A stretch of DNA of 64,000 nucleotides from contig CADCSX010000003.1 of NCBI GenBank assembly GCA_902805475.1, forward strand, positions 1,860,001-1,924,000, given 5' to 3'. This DNA is from Entonaema liquescens (Eukaryota > Ascomycota > Sordariomycetes > Xylariales > Xylariaceae). Below the pieces are notes generated by a model. It was given only the letters and a program-made list of their open reading frames with translations, was not told where the DNA came from and did no database searches. Positions 1 through 11,174 of this stretch are shown here, in pieces. Position 1 is the stretch's first letter. Each line of letters begins with the position of its first letter. The translations under genes and the position numbers were made by a program.

Positions 1-1171
1 ACGATCAACTCAAGTCTCTCGATAAGCTCGCCGCCAACATATGCGTTGGCGGTGTCTTCTATACCCGCGGCGAGCATCAGAGCTAAGGCACTGATATCGG
101 ACATGCTCTGCGAGTATACGCGGCCTACTTCAGGGACGAGGACTTCGGGTACGTAGGCACCGCCGATACCGCGGTCGTTGAGCTCGTTCTGTGTGGATTT
201 CTTCACGTAGTCGAAGATACCGATGGAGACCATTAGTTGTGCGATATCCGGTAATAGTGGCAAATCTACTAGGCGATCTTGTAGCTCCGCGCCCTGTTTC
301 GCCATGGCGCCGGCGGACCACACCGAGCTGCCGTACTGGAATATCAAACCCATCCAGTCAAAGAACGGCGTCCTGGTGTAAGGCCGGGTTGTCTGTGCGG
401 CGACACGATCGCCGGTGAAGCTAGGAAAGGTTAACGTCACGCTACTTGGACTGTGAATAAAATGAAGAACATACTAGCTGACTCGTTGACTACCAGCCTC
501 GGAGATCTCGACCTTGTCCCCGAGCGTCTTCTCCGATGTCTTTGTGAACAGCGGGTTGCCCCATAATAAGGCGGTGCCGGCAATGTCCTCGGCGATAATA
601 GGATCCTGCGTGGGATCATCATAGGGAAAGACGGGTCTGCCGTTGGAACTGTTGAGAGAGAGCTGGCCCCCAATTAAGGGGGCAGACTCGAATATAGTGA
701 TATCAACATGGATACCTCGAGCCAAGGCTCTGTGGTATAAGTGCTGAGCCGCAGATATGCCAGCCGGTCCAGCGCCTTACATATGAGTTAGATGTAATCT
801 TATTTCTAGGAAGACATTTTAAGATACTTCGATATTTACATACCTATAATAGCGACAGAGTAAATAGGAGGCGGTGGGGGTACGAATGGATTCTGAAAAT
901 GCCCGAAGAGGGTCGGGAGATAGATGATGAAAGCAATGAGAAGGAAAAGCACCAAACCCAGTACTCCCATGCGAGCGTATAGCCATCTAGGGCTGTCGGT
1001 ATGAGCTTCTGCTGATTTGTATTCAGTTCGGACTAAGGGAGTACTCTCGGACGGTCGAGAACGGCTCCACGAGCTAGATGCTACGGGATAACACGAGTAA
1101 GCTGGCGGCGGGGATGCGCTCCGATAGCTCGGGGCGGGGGTTGAGCCTGGTGTGTAGTTGTATTTCGCCAT
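1..1171 (-). CDS. Prenylcysteine oxidase (farnesylcysteine lyase), 3' part off the left edge
   Basis: A flavoprotein of the prenylcysteine oxidase family, which cleaves the thioether of prenylcysteines released when prenylated proteins are degraded. Exons on the minus strand are 1171-844, 775-475 and 420 to beyond base 1; introns are 776-843 and 421-474. The N-terminus is a Pro/Ser-rich cytosolic tail of about 65 residues, then one strongly hydrophobic segment (VLGLVLFLLIAFIIYL), so the enzyme is probably anchored as a type II membrane protein. Right after it comes the FAD dinucleotide fold, reading VAIIGAGPAG across the first splice junction, then FESAPLIGGQL. Exon 3 contains the family-like FFDWMGLIFQYG and GGAYVPEVLVPEVGRVYSQSM. 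A 24-nt intron (451-474) would also keep frame but is implausibly short; the 54-nt choice has a TTAAC branch point. The C-terminus is not in the window. The family call is from recognised motifs. Confidence 0.8.
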
Positions 1172-2181
1172 TATTCCAGAGCGGCCGGGATGATGGTGCA
1201 GATTCCCATCAGATAGACTACAACAAATAATGTATGAAGTAGTCGAGTAGTATGCTCAGTTGCATCTCAAGAGAATTCACTATACTACGTAGGTCGTTGT
1301 AACTTGTAAGATGAGGAAGCCTGAGAGCCTTGCCTACGACCGGAACCGGGCGCAGCTTTCCCCACTGTTGACAACAAGCAAAAGTTGTTGCGAGCTGCGA
1401 AGTTGAAATGTGATAGATGACATATGGAAGAGAGCTTTTATTGGTCTAGGTATTTGTTACACAACACGGCCATATCCGCTGAGCACTGAAGGAAAGAGAC
1501 GGAAAGGGTCATACTTGCCATGTAGAGGTGGTACCTATAAACGTGGACTTGGTAGTATTCATAGGTAACTTATCTTATCTACCCGAGACTACGGTCGAGA
1601 CTAAAATCTCGCGCGATCCAATTACTGCAATTATTGGGTAACGCAAAGATTTGGGTGTTTGTCTATTTCGTATTGGATGAAGACGAGACTTTCAAGCATG
1701 GCAATTGCATATACTTATGGCTACATCGAATATTAGTTTAAGAGCCTCACCCACGAGGAATTAATCAACTCCTTTATGATTCCCGGAAAGTATCGTAATG
1801 GTGTTATGATAACTCTCAAGTCCCGACGCTGTCGTATCCCACATCTGCGGTAGTTATGATAATTCTGTGCGATATATTACATCTACACACTTTCAAGAGC
1901 AAGTATAATATATTTCGTATTTTAACAATATTAGCTCACTTTAATCCTCATCTCGCCAAACTTCAGTCGTAAGACGCCTTTCCCGCGATTGCGTGCGTAC
2001 CTGGTTACTACCCTACAACCTCTCGCTGCATTCACGCAACGTTTCCTTGGTGGACTTTATAGACTTGGCAACTTGGCACGTATTTCCCATTACTCACAGC
2101 TTAACCCCAGGTTTCCTATTATTAAGCTATCGGGCCTTCCTTGGTATGGGATCAATGTTACTACGGTAGCATTGAGAAGAA

Positions 2182-2229
2182 GAAAAAGAAAAAGAAAAAG
2201 AAAAAGAAAAAGAAAAAGAAAAAGAAAAA
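2182..2229. repeat. Hexanucleotide microsatellite (GAAAAA)8
   Basis: Eight perfect copies of GAAAAA lie in the chitinase upstream region. It is an all-purine tract on the plus strand and likely length-polymorphic. Confidence 0.95.
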
Positions 2230-2899
2230 GGAATAGCTATCGATCTAGAATCTTATAATCTTAGAATCTTAGCTGAAATCTCCTTAGGAGCTCTGCTTCC
2301 CTACCACATACTCGCACAAGAACGACGCGCCATGGACGTGGTCTACGCAGGTGAGGCCTGTGCCTGCATCAGAGATCGAGTGTTGCAATCGACGGGAACC
2401 AACAGTATCATCGCTCGATATTAACCCACCTTTTACCGACAGCAATAACCCCCTGCTCGTCTCTTTTCCCGGACCATCCCAGTGTAGGCCCCATCTTGTC
2501 AAGCATACATTTCCAAGGAAATATCCAATAACCTTTTAGTGGCATTGCGTGTCCTCTACAGATGGATTGACGGATTATACGTCCCATAGCGTAGGGAATT
2601 TCCTTCTGAATTTTCCCCTTCTCGCGGTCCGAAAGCCTTCTACTTATGCACTCAGGCTAAAAGACCTGGGTCATATCGATATCCCGCATAATGACTTGCA
2701 TTCATGTTCATGAAACTTGGCCTCCACGATGTCCTATTGGGTGAAGAAAACTTTTATTGGGAGTGACGCGTTCTATGAGCTGAGAATGGCACCGACTTTG
2801 CTTCCATATAACTCGGTGGAAGGGCTCACGTCGAGCCTAGGCTCGATGGAAACCCAAGATGGCGAAGAGTTGCCAGCTTGTGTTACTTCTTGGGCTTGT

Positions 2900-2908
2900 T
2901 ATATAAAA
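2900..2908 (+). promoter_or_regulatory. TATA box of the chitinase gene
   Basis: TATATAAAA lies about 90 bases before the chosen ATG at 2997, a usual distance for a fungal TATA element with a short 5' leader. Inferred from sequence and position only. Confidence 0.5.
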
Positions 2909-2996
2909 GCTGGAGTAACTTAATTCCTGCAGTGAGCTTAGCTATAACCGTTTTCGACGGACTGTTCGTTCGTCCTTGTCAGCTCTCTTAGTCGAC

Positions 2997-5119
2997 ATGG
3001 GGAAGATCTCTTCATGGGGGCTCGCCCAGTGCCTCTTCTGGGTTTGCGTATCCGGTATAGGAGAGCGGACTGACTGTGATCCCGTTTTCTTGACGACGAC
3101 GGTTTTTGCTACCAAGACCATCTATACGTCTGCTCCACCTAATGTGACTAGTAGTACAAAGGTTCCATGGATTAATTCAACTACGACGGCGAGCTCAAGC
3201 TCAAGGATCACAAGTAGCTGGGTTGTTCCAATCGGGAATACTACTATAAGTGGCCCTTTTCCTTCAACTACGATTTCCTCGACCTCAGCTCCCTTTGGAA
3301 ACACCACTAGTATCACTATCCCCTCGACTACTGTCTCGTCAACTTCAGTCCCTTTTGGGAACACCACAAGTGTCACTGTCCCTTCAACCTCGGTTTCGAC
3401 AACTATAGCTCTACCTGGAAATACTACTACAGATGTTATCATCACACCTACTTCAGTAACCACACCGCCTCCATTTGGAAATAGCACCTCAAGCACAGTT
3501 TCCTCAACTTCGGTTCCATTCGGAAACACTACCACGAGTATCTCCATCCCTTCCACTACCACTTCGATTTCATCGACTACAGCATCGTTTGGGAATACTA
3601 CTACAAGCGTCCCTACACTCCCAACTTCAACTACAATCTCGTCAACTTCAGCTCCGTTCTCGAATACCACTACAAGTGCCACCGTACCACCAACTACGAT
3701 TTCATCAACCTCTGTTCCAACTAGTATAGATCCGCCAACCTCAACTTCGGCAACAACATCACCGACAGCGAGACCTACCCCTCCATTCGGCGGATTTCCA
3801 CCATTACCACCCGGTCCCTTTAGGGGTTTTAAGAATGGCGCTTATTTCACGAACTGGTCAGAAAATATGCCCTTGCAATTAAAAAAAGCCGTTTTTAACT
3901 AACAATCATACCAGGGGCGTCAACTCGGGCTTCCACCCCCAGGAGCTACCAGTTTCCGAGCTAACGCATATCTACTATGCCTTCGCCGACATAGACTCCG
4001 ACGGAACCGTGAAGTCCTCCGACCCAGTCGTAGATCTGCAGAAACGGTATCCGGAGGACTCGCTATCAAACCGCACCAGGAACGCGTATGGCGCCGTCAA
4101 GCAGCTGTACATCCACAAGAAGTGGAACCGGAACCTCAAGGTGCTCCTTTCCATAGGAGGGTGGAACTACTCGCCGAAGTTCGTAACGGCGGCTGCTACC
4201 GATGCCGCGAGGTCCAAGTTTGCGGCGTCTGCCGTGAAGCTTGTTACGGACTGGGGGTTTGATGGGATCGATATTGACTGGGAGTACCCTGAAACCGACG
4301 TCGACAAGGAGAATTTCATCAAGTTGCTCCAGGCTTGTAGACAGGCATTTGATAGATACTCCCTCCTTCATGGCGTGCGGTATCGATTCACTATTAGCGT
4401 GGCAAGCCCGGCCAGCCCGCATAATTATGAGAAACTAGATTTGTTTGCGATGAACAGATACGTAGACTCTTGGTAAGCATTTTTCTATTTATATGCGGAC
4501 ATTAATGTTGTCCCTATTATATACAATGCTGATAATTGATAGGCATTTGATGGCCTACGACTACTCCGGGAGCTGGGACACAGTCAGCGGCCACCAAGCC
4601 AACGTATTCTCCTACGAAACCACCGCCCAGTCGAAGCGCCCCAGTACTGACGATGCCGTACGCCACTACGAGAGCCAAGGTATCCACCCGCAGAAGATCC
4701 TGCTAGGTCTGCCTCTCTACGGGCGCGCATTCGAAGGCACCGCCGGGCTCGGACAAAACTACACGAGCGTCGGACAGGGCGGTCCCCAGCCCGGAGTTTA
4801 CTACTTCAAGGACCTACCGAAACCCGGTGCCGAGGTGGTCTACGACGACGTGGCGAAGGCGACATACAGCTACGACAATGCGACCAAGGAGCTCGTCTCG
4901 TATGACGATGTGCGGAGTACTACTTACAAGTCGCAGTACCTCAAGTGGCGCCGCCTTGGAGGGGCTTTCTTCTGGGAGGCTAGTGGTGATAAGGGCGGCG
5001 CTCGAGGATTGGTGAACACCATGTCGAAGCACTTGGACTGGCTCGATGAAACGCCGAATAACCTCTATTACCCGACTAGCCAGTACCGAAATATACGGTG
5101 GGGCGTGCCTGGGGAGTAG
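2997..5119 (+). CDS. Secreted GH18 chitinase with N-terminal Ser/Thr-rich repeat region
   Basis: Predicted endo-acting family 18 glycoside hydrolase cutting chitin. Exons 2997-3856, 3915-4472 and 4543-5119 give 664 residues. The first introns have a TTAACTAAC branch and GT..AG ends, and the joins restore YFTNWGVNSG and DSWHLMAYDY. The ATG at 2997 begins a signal peptide (about 20 residues, ending near WVCVSG). Residues about 30-270 are Ser/Thr/Pro-rich with eight imperfect repeats around (P)FGNTT, each a potential N-glycosylation site. The catalytic barrel follows: SIGGW, then DGIDIDWEYP with the catalytic Glu at about residue 410, and the downstream MAYDY motif. The protein ends shortly after the barrel, and no chitin-binding module is seen. 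A Ser/Thr-rich stretch before rather than after the barrel is unusual among the fungal chitinases I know. It converges with the FAHD1 homologue 375 bases downstream. Confidence 0.93.
3228..3718 (+). repeat. Eight ~60-bp degenerate coding repeats in the chitinase
   Basis: Each unit encodes about 15-23 residues starting near PFGNTT and running into Ser/Thr/Val/Ile-rich sequence ending near STSV or STTA. Seven or eight units are visible, all with an Asn-x-Thr/Ser sequon (GNTT, GNST or SNTT). This is a likely O- and N-glycosylated stalk. Confidence 0.85.
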
Positions 5120-5494
5120 ATTGAGGGTCGTGTTTAGATATATATCAGTTATGTCTCATAATTATATTTGATTGATTCGTCCGTTCCTTTGTGTAGGGCC
5201 TTGGAATAAAACTGGGTTGGCGTGTTCGGAGTTTATTTTAAACCTGATAAATTGGCCGCAAAATATCTCCCTAGATTATGGCATACATTGTCTTGATAAA
5301 TAAAAATGGTATAAGCAAGCTGAAATATTTCACGAGATATCATAATTTTGGTACCGTAATACTGGCTCTTGGTATATAAATTGGAGTCGCTTATTGCAAG
5401 ACAAGTAAATCCAATATGTACAGATTGGAGCGATCTGGGAGGCATTGTTGAAGATCACCTCGTTTGAATCTGATAGTTCATATCGGACCATAAG
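5120..5494. other. Convergent 3' intergenic spacer
   Basis: Holds the 3' ends of the chitinase and the FAHD1 homologue. An AATAAA-like signal (near 5204) follows the chitinase. No gene seen. Confidence 0.6.
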
Positions 5495-6360
5495 TTATGT
5501 CTCGGCGTATTCGTATGTGCCAGTCGATTCCTCAACCTTGACTTCAATCTTGCTCTCCTCAAGCTCCTTGCCGTCGACTTTGATGCCGGCTCGCATAACA
5601 TCGCCTGGCACAACCGGTCCAACACCTTTTGGTGTACCAGTAAGGATGATATCTCCCTTCTCGAGAGTCATGACCTTCGATATATCGCTCAATATCCTTG
5701 GGATCTGGAAAAGCATGAGCTCAGTATTGTCTGACTGTCGAACATTGTCGTTGACAGTGAGGTAGATGTCTATGGAATGAGGGTTAGGAATTGCCGATTT
5801 GGCAATGAGATTGCTGATCGGCAAAAAAGTGTCAAAACCCTTGGCGATTGACCAAGGTAAACCCTTTTTCTTGGCCTCATTTTGAATGTTTCTCGCCGTC
5901 ATGTCGATGCTAAGAGCATAGTCTTGAATAATTCGTTAGCTTAATTTAATAAATCGTGAACTATGAAACCGTGAAAATCTTACGCTCAATAGCGTCAAAA
6001 GCACCCTTCTCATCATCCGCTGCAAGATCTCTCACTTGCTTGCCCAGAATCAGTGCCAACTCAACCTCATAGTGAAGGTCAACACCCTTGGGCCGAATGA
6101 CGGGACCGGCTCCAGGTAATAAAACCGAGGACGTCGGCTTCAAAAAGAAGAAAGGCTGCTTCGGCCTAGCGGAGTTCAACTCGGTGATATGGTCGCTGCG
6201 CGCATGTAATAATGTTAACACGACGCTTCACCCCCATACCGCGGGATGATTACGATAGCAGCGGTAGTAGCACTCACGCATAATTTCGTCCGATGCAGAC
6301 GACCTTGCCGGCCTGTTTTAAAGAAGCCACCGACGCCATGCCGCGACGGAAAACATTCAT
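5495..6360 (-). CDS. FAHD1: Fumarylacetoacetate hydrolase family protein (FAHD1/acylpyruvase type)
   Basis: Likely a mitochondrial acylpyruvase or oxaloacetate decarboxylase of the FAH superfamily. Minus-strand exons 6360-6278, 6195-5984 and 5922-5495 give 240 residues, close to the usual FAHD1 length. Introns are 82 and 61 nt. The N-terminus (MNVFRRGMASVASLKQAG) is Arg-containing, acid-free and suits a mitochondrial presequence. The fold opens with VVCIGRNYADH across intron 1. Metal ligands are the Glu pair in HYEVELALILGK and the Asp in ALSIDMTARN, followed by KKKGLPW and ILTGTPKGVGPV, all family signatures. It shares a divergent upstream region with the small gene starting at 7153. Substrate is inferred from the family. 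Confidence 0.9.
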
Positions 6361-7152
6361 TGTTTCTGATGGGTAATCAGCAATGCATGTTTGCGATCCA
6401 GGGTCGTTAGATCCTGCGGGCTTGACTTACATATGTACAAAGAAGCGTGACGGGGAAACGTTCCGGCTGTACCAACTACAAGTGGTCCAAGGGAGAGAGC
6501 CTTATATTAAGTCAAGCCGGTTCGGCAACGTATGCGGAGGTGTTGATGTGGTTGATCCTTCGGGGAGGCTAAGGGGGGTCTGTGTAAAACTCCCACCAAA
6601 CGTCACCGATCTTCGGCTCTGAGAAGTTACGAGTAACTGGTAGTGGGATCAATTAAAGCCCTGGTACCATACTGTAGGTAGCGGTCTTAGGTCTATGAAG
6701 ACTCCACTAGTCAAAAAAGAGGTACCTGTCTCTCGGTACGGGATATCTTGGCGGGAAGGATGTACTTCGGAAAGGTATTTTATTAGTTATTACTTTACGA
6801 TATAGCTGGGGTGGGCATTTACAGCGTGGGGGAGTCCCTGTAGGACTTCTGGACGTCGGACTGGCCGGGTCTGGGCCTGGGGAAAGCGTACCCCACAATA
6901 CCTCTACCCTTACAACCAAGCGTAAATAATTTATTCTCTCGTCTTCTCCATGTTCCCTGTAAAAGTCCCTTAGCCCACCTTGATATCATCACAAGACCAA
7001 CATCCCCTTCCTACCTGCCATTCGCAACTTTGTCTGCGTAATTTAAGTTTGCCGAAGTCGCAAGTCTATCTTTCTCCAGTTTCAAATCTCAACTTATTCA
7101 TATTCTAGCATCAACTATCAAGTTTTGAAAGGTCTTTGTTATACGCGACAGA
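6361..7152. other. Divergent promoter region
   Basis: Upstream of the FAHD1 homologue (-) and the small gene at 7153 (+). Pyrimidine-rich stretches precede 7153 (about 6930-7100), typical of fungal promoters and leaders. The 79-codon open frame at 6383-6622 shows no protein character. Confidence 0.5.
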
Positions 7153-7772
7153 ATGGAAGCTCTTCAGCTGGCACAAATGCTGGCTGATCTCAACGATCTC
7201 CAAGCTGCTGTATGTATTTCTTTTCATCGCGTTCTTCCCCTAAACGTCGCTTCGACAAGAATATCCCTCACTAACCTAATATGTTCTGTAGCAAGATCAA
7301 TCTGCCGCGAAGAATTTGGTGAGCGTCAACAGAACGCTCGACCGTAAAGAACACCTACAACAGCAACCACGGAGCGTCCCCGAAGGCAGAGTGTCATCCC
7401 CAGCCAGCCGTATGACCGACAAGTTTGGCCGTCGCATGCTCACACCACCATTGACACGAACAAATTCTGCATCTCCATCTATGCCTGGTAGTCCTCTTGG
7501 AGGAGAGGTGTGTTTGTCTTGACGCCGCTCTTTGTTTATCACGGTCGCACTAATGCTGGTTAATTATATAGCGACCGGATGCCGATATTGATAGGGCATC
7601 TACACTACTCTCCTTATACCAAATCCGCGCCAAATTGAAGGAGCAAGATAACAGCGGCTTAATCAAGGCACGCGAGAAGATCAATGCTCTCGCCGCAAAA
7701 CAGCAGGCCCAGGCGGCCGCCGAACACAAGCGAGAGCGGAAAGAAATCAACCGACTAAGCTACCCAAAGTGA
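7153..7772 (+). CDS. Small uncharacterised protein with charged helical C-terminus
   Basis: I do not recognise a family. Three exons (7153-7209, 7292-7507, 7572-7772) with GT..AG introns of 82 and 64 nt, all phase 0, close to 157 residues. The N-terminus MEALQLAQMLADLNDLQAA is an amphipathic helix. The middle (about residues 35-90) is Ser/Pro/Arg-rich with FGRRMLTPPLTRTNSASPS, which looks like a phosphorylatable disordered linker. Residues about 95-157 are Ala/Lys/Glu-rich helix (REKINALAAKQQAQAAAEHKRERKE), predicted to coil. Consistent phases, splice signals and the ACCTAA/TAATT branch regions argue for a real gene. It could be a small scaffold or complex subunit, but this is not shown. Confidence 0.7.
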
Positions 7773-9440
7773 ACGCAGTACAGCTCGACTTAAGATACCC
7801 CCGGATACTCTAATGACCAAGTGCATTATGATTATGATCATTGGCGTTACAAAGGAATCGAGCGGACGATGGGAAGCGGACAAGAAAACACAGGACGAGC
7901 AACGGTGCTCCTGGGATAAAAACGGCGTATAAACTGGCTGAACACTATTGACGAAGTGGCGCATTAACGAGTTGCTACTGGCCCGGCTACTATGATTCGG
8001 AATATGACTATGGTTATGGGTGGATTTTGATTGATTGGGTTTTTAATGCTAATAATGGTAAACTGGCACAGAATATATGAATTATCGCTCTATAGCGTTT
8101 TATCTTAACTCTACTACGATGCTATTTTATTTTTATTTTTTATTCTCGTGCTTACCCGTGAAACCAAGGGGTTCAGACTTAAGAAAATATATCTACTTGC
8201 GAAGTAGAAGTGATTTAAATATATGATAAGGTGAGTCTTCTCATCAAGCGGTCAACATGATTGACTGTACATTATGCGAATCAACACCAGCCTTTTGGAA
8301 ATGATGATGTGTTAGGATGATCTCTGTTGATCCTGACAAGTCGCTCACCTGCGTCATAAAAGGGAAGACTTGGCTATTTTTGGTTCTGGTGGGTTACAGC
8401 TTTTAATGCTACTTATCACTGGTTACGTAGGACGGATATCCATCTGATTCTTGTTTTCCTGGGTCCCTACTATTTTAGTTGTTTGATTAGAAACTCGCTT
8501 CCGAGATATACGGAGCCAATGAATGCCTTTGTTTTATAAGCTGCGTAGAATTCAAGTACCGACATGTATTGCGCTTCTAGAAAAGAATCGAATTGGCCAA
8601 TCAACCTCGAGGGTTGGGACCATTGAGGCAGGTGGATGCTGGATTAAGGTTTCTATTATGTACTTATATGCACCAAGTCTATACCTTACCTAGCCGTGGC
8701 AGGCAGTGTGTTAGTATTGAAACTGCCAAAGAGGAGGAACAAAACACAGTTTGGAGTTGCATTAGTTAAAGTTACTACCATAGTAGCGAGGCGACAGATG
8801 TGATTGTGATTTGCATACTTGTCCGTCTTCGAATAGTTATACGATAATTAAATATCACAAAAACTACTATAATATCACCAACTATATTATGTCTCTTGGT
8901 GCCGGCTTGTTAGATACTAACGCAAGCCGTCATTATTATCAGAAGTCAGTTGGTCCCGCCGGGTCATCTAGGTAAGCTATTAAAGGTCAAATTAGGTATG
9001 TATAGGAGACCAAAACTTTGTACATGGACTATTAATACAATCTTAACAGTTTTAAACCGACAACTAATACCTAGGGAGTATATCTCAACTGTCTGATTAG
9101 GAGTGCACACTTCAGGTATAAAAGGTTAATTAACCCTGCTAGGAATTCGGCATTTTAGGCGGGAACCCGGGGGGTATTTAGTATTTCGGGCTGTTGCTAG
9201 CTGCTGGCAGCTGTCCATAAACGCAACTGAGAAAATTGTTAGCGCTGTTGCATAGGCCTTCGAATCCCTTAACCCGATCAGTGAAACGCTAAAGCCTAGA
9301 ACCAGCCATATGGCGTTTTCCCCAGACGTCATTTTTTGGTCTCGCATTCAATTCTTCCATCTTTATTTTCTATACTAACGCCTGGATAGAAGACGCTTCG
9401 CATATAGACGCCTTGTGGTTATAAATACCAACAACGCACT
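7773..9440. other. Intergenic, no gene seen
   Basis: About 1.7 kb of AT-rich, gene-free sequence between two plus-strand genes, full of stops in all frames. Contains the 3' end of the small gene and the upstream region of the PWI splicing factor. No repeat or RNA gene was recognised. Confidence 0.55.
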
Positions 9441-11174
9441 ATGGCAAGTAGCGTAGATGCGAAGCTCTTACGAGCGACGAAATTCCCTCCCGAGTTTAAT
9501 CAAAAGGTTGACATGCAGAAGGTCAATCTTCAGGTCATGAAGAAGTTCGTTTCCCTGATCGCGCCTACTTTAGCAGCCCAACAGCTAACCGTGACTCCCG
9601 TTAGATGGATTGCCAGCAAGATTTCCGAAATACTAGGATCCGAAGATGACGTTGTTACCGAGCTTTGCTTTAATTTAATTGAAGGCTCCAGATATGTAGG
9701 TGCACTCACGCCACAAGGCTAGCATCATTGGTCTTGCTAACATTAGATACCGTAGCCTGATATCAAGTCTATGCAAATCCAACTCACCGGCTTCCTCGAT
9801 AAAGATACCGCACCCTTTTGTAAGGATCTCTGGAATCTCTGCCTGAGCGCCCAGACCAGTCCCCAGGGTGTTCCGAAGGAGCTTCTGGAGGCAAAGAAAC
9901 TAGAGCTAATCCAAGAGAAGGTATTATGCTTATCCAATCATCAGTAAACCTAAGGCATATTAACTGTTAGTAGATCGACGCGGACAAGGCTGCTGAAGAA
10001 TCGAGAATCCGACGAGAAACCCAGGAGCGTCGTGACCGTGAGTTATCAGATATACGAGATCGAGAACGACGCGACCGTGGCTTTCGCGGTGGTCGGGGCG
10101 ATAATTGGCGTGGTGGGAGACGCGGTGATCGAGCCTTTGGCGGTGGTCGCGGTAGAGGCTTTGGCCGAGGTGGAGACCGATCCCCCTCACCACCCCGACG
10201 AGAGCGAGATTCTTATCATAACAACCGTGATCGCTATGTGCCTGCAGGCCGTCGTGGAAGCCGACAGGAGGTTCGACGTGGGCGATCTCCGTCACGTTCT
10301 GCGAGCGCCGAATCTAGAGGTTCTGCCTCTCGTTCTCGAGCATCTAGTACAACTAGCGAACGTAGTCGGCGAGTTAGTCACCGATCACCAACCCCACCTC
10401 GTCGTCGTTCTGGGGGACGTCGATCGCCACCTCGCTATAGAACTTCGGGGAAGCGAGATCGATCTGCAGGACGAACAAGAGGCTACAGGGCCCGCAGAGA
10501 CGGTCGCAGAAGAAACACGTCTTCGCCAGCAAGCGCTAGCAGGACCGATAGTAGTCGATCTCGCTCGCCCGCACCGAAAAGGCGTAGATACTCGGACTCG
10601 CTTAGCCGCTCGAGGTCTCCCCCACGCCGCGATAGTCGGCGGCTGAGTCGTTCTCGATCATCCTCCTACTCGCGATCACGCAGTCGCACCCCAAGAAGAA
10701 GACCGGTGCGGGAACTCATTAGTCGTAGTCCTTCACCTAGCCACCGGGGGAGGCTAAGACGATCTCCAACGCGGAGTCCAAGCAAATCGGAATCTGGGGA
10801 GGACACTAGACGACCACGACGGAGAAGTCCGCCAAGGAACGGAGAAAATAGCAAAGCTAGAGATATCCCTTCGAGAAGGCGGAAAGACTCCGCCGATTCC
10901 CCTCGTACCCGTAACAGATCAGCTGATGTTTCGGAAGATGAAGATAGACCCAAATCCCCTAGACACCGCGCGGCCTCGACGGCCGATGAGGTTCGTTCTT
11001 CTTCTTAGGGAGTTCGTGTCACGTTATGCGTTTAGACCGAGAACTAACCCTCGTACTCTTCAGACCAAGACCCCGGTACAGCAGGCCAATGAGCTACGAG
11101 AAAAGCTTCTGAAGGAGCGCATAAAGAAGATGAGAGGCACCTCAAGTAGAGACAACGTCAAGGGGTCAGGCTAA
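9441..11174 (+). CDS. PWI-domain SR-rich splicing factor (SRRM1-like)
   Basis: Nuclear pre-mRNA splicing coactivator of the SRm160 type. Best model has five exons: 9441-9544, 9605-9695, 9756-9920, 9974-10990 and 11064-11174, giving 495 residues. The first intron (9545-9604, GTTCGT..GTTAG, branch GCTAAC) is 60 nt without a stop and would pass unnoticed as coding; removing it restores the conserved VMKKWIASKISEILG of the PWI domain (residues about 27-105). Then come a Glu/Arg helix, an RGG-like stretch (GFRGG, GRGRGFGRGG) and about 250 residues of RS, RSP and RRRS repeats, and a short basic tail (QQANELREKLLKERI). The acceptor of exon 4 uses the second of two adjacent TAGs (TAGTAG), because the first would leave a stop. 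Many spurious open frames overlap the RS region. Confidence 0.9.

Larger units (their letters stand above)
1172..2996. other. Intergenic, divergent promoter region (prenylcysteine oxidase / chitinase)
   Basis: No supportable gene in about 1.8 kb. It holds an inverted pair of CCAAT boxes (CCAAT at 1618-1622, ATTGG at 1633-1637), a purine hexamer microsatellite (2182-2229) and the chitinase TATA box (2900-2908). Short open frames here (for example 1989-2258, which runs through the microsatellite) look random. Confidence 0.6.

Noticed and set aside
451..474. 24-nt intron in prenylcysteine oxidase
   Set aside because: Keeps frame but is too short to splice; the 54-nt intron 421-474 also keeps frame and has a branch point.
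1989..2258. Open frame ending in RKRKRK repeats
   Set aside because: Reads through the (GAAAAA)8 microsatellite; nothing protein-like before it.
2976..2996. Longer chitinase start upstream of the ATG at 2997
   Set aside because: It would begin at TTG; the ATG directly begins a good signal peptide.
3122..3682. 186-codon open frame antisense to the chitinase repeats
   Set aside because: It is the Val/Glu-rich mirror of the Ser/Thr repeats; low-complexity coding DNA often leaves an open frame on the other strand.
10032..10646. 204-codon open frame in the splicing-factor gene
   Set aside because: Shadow of the RS/RGG region in another frame.
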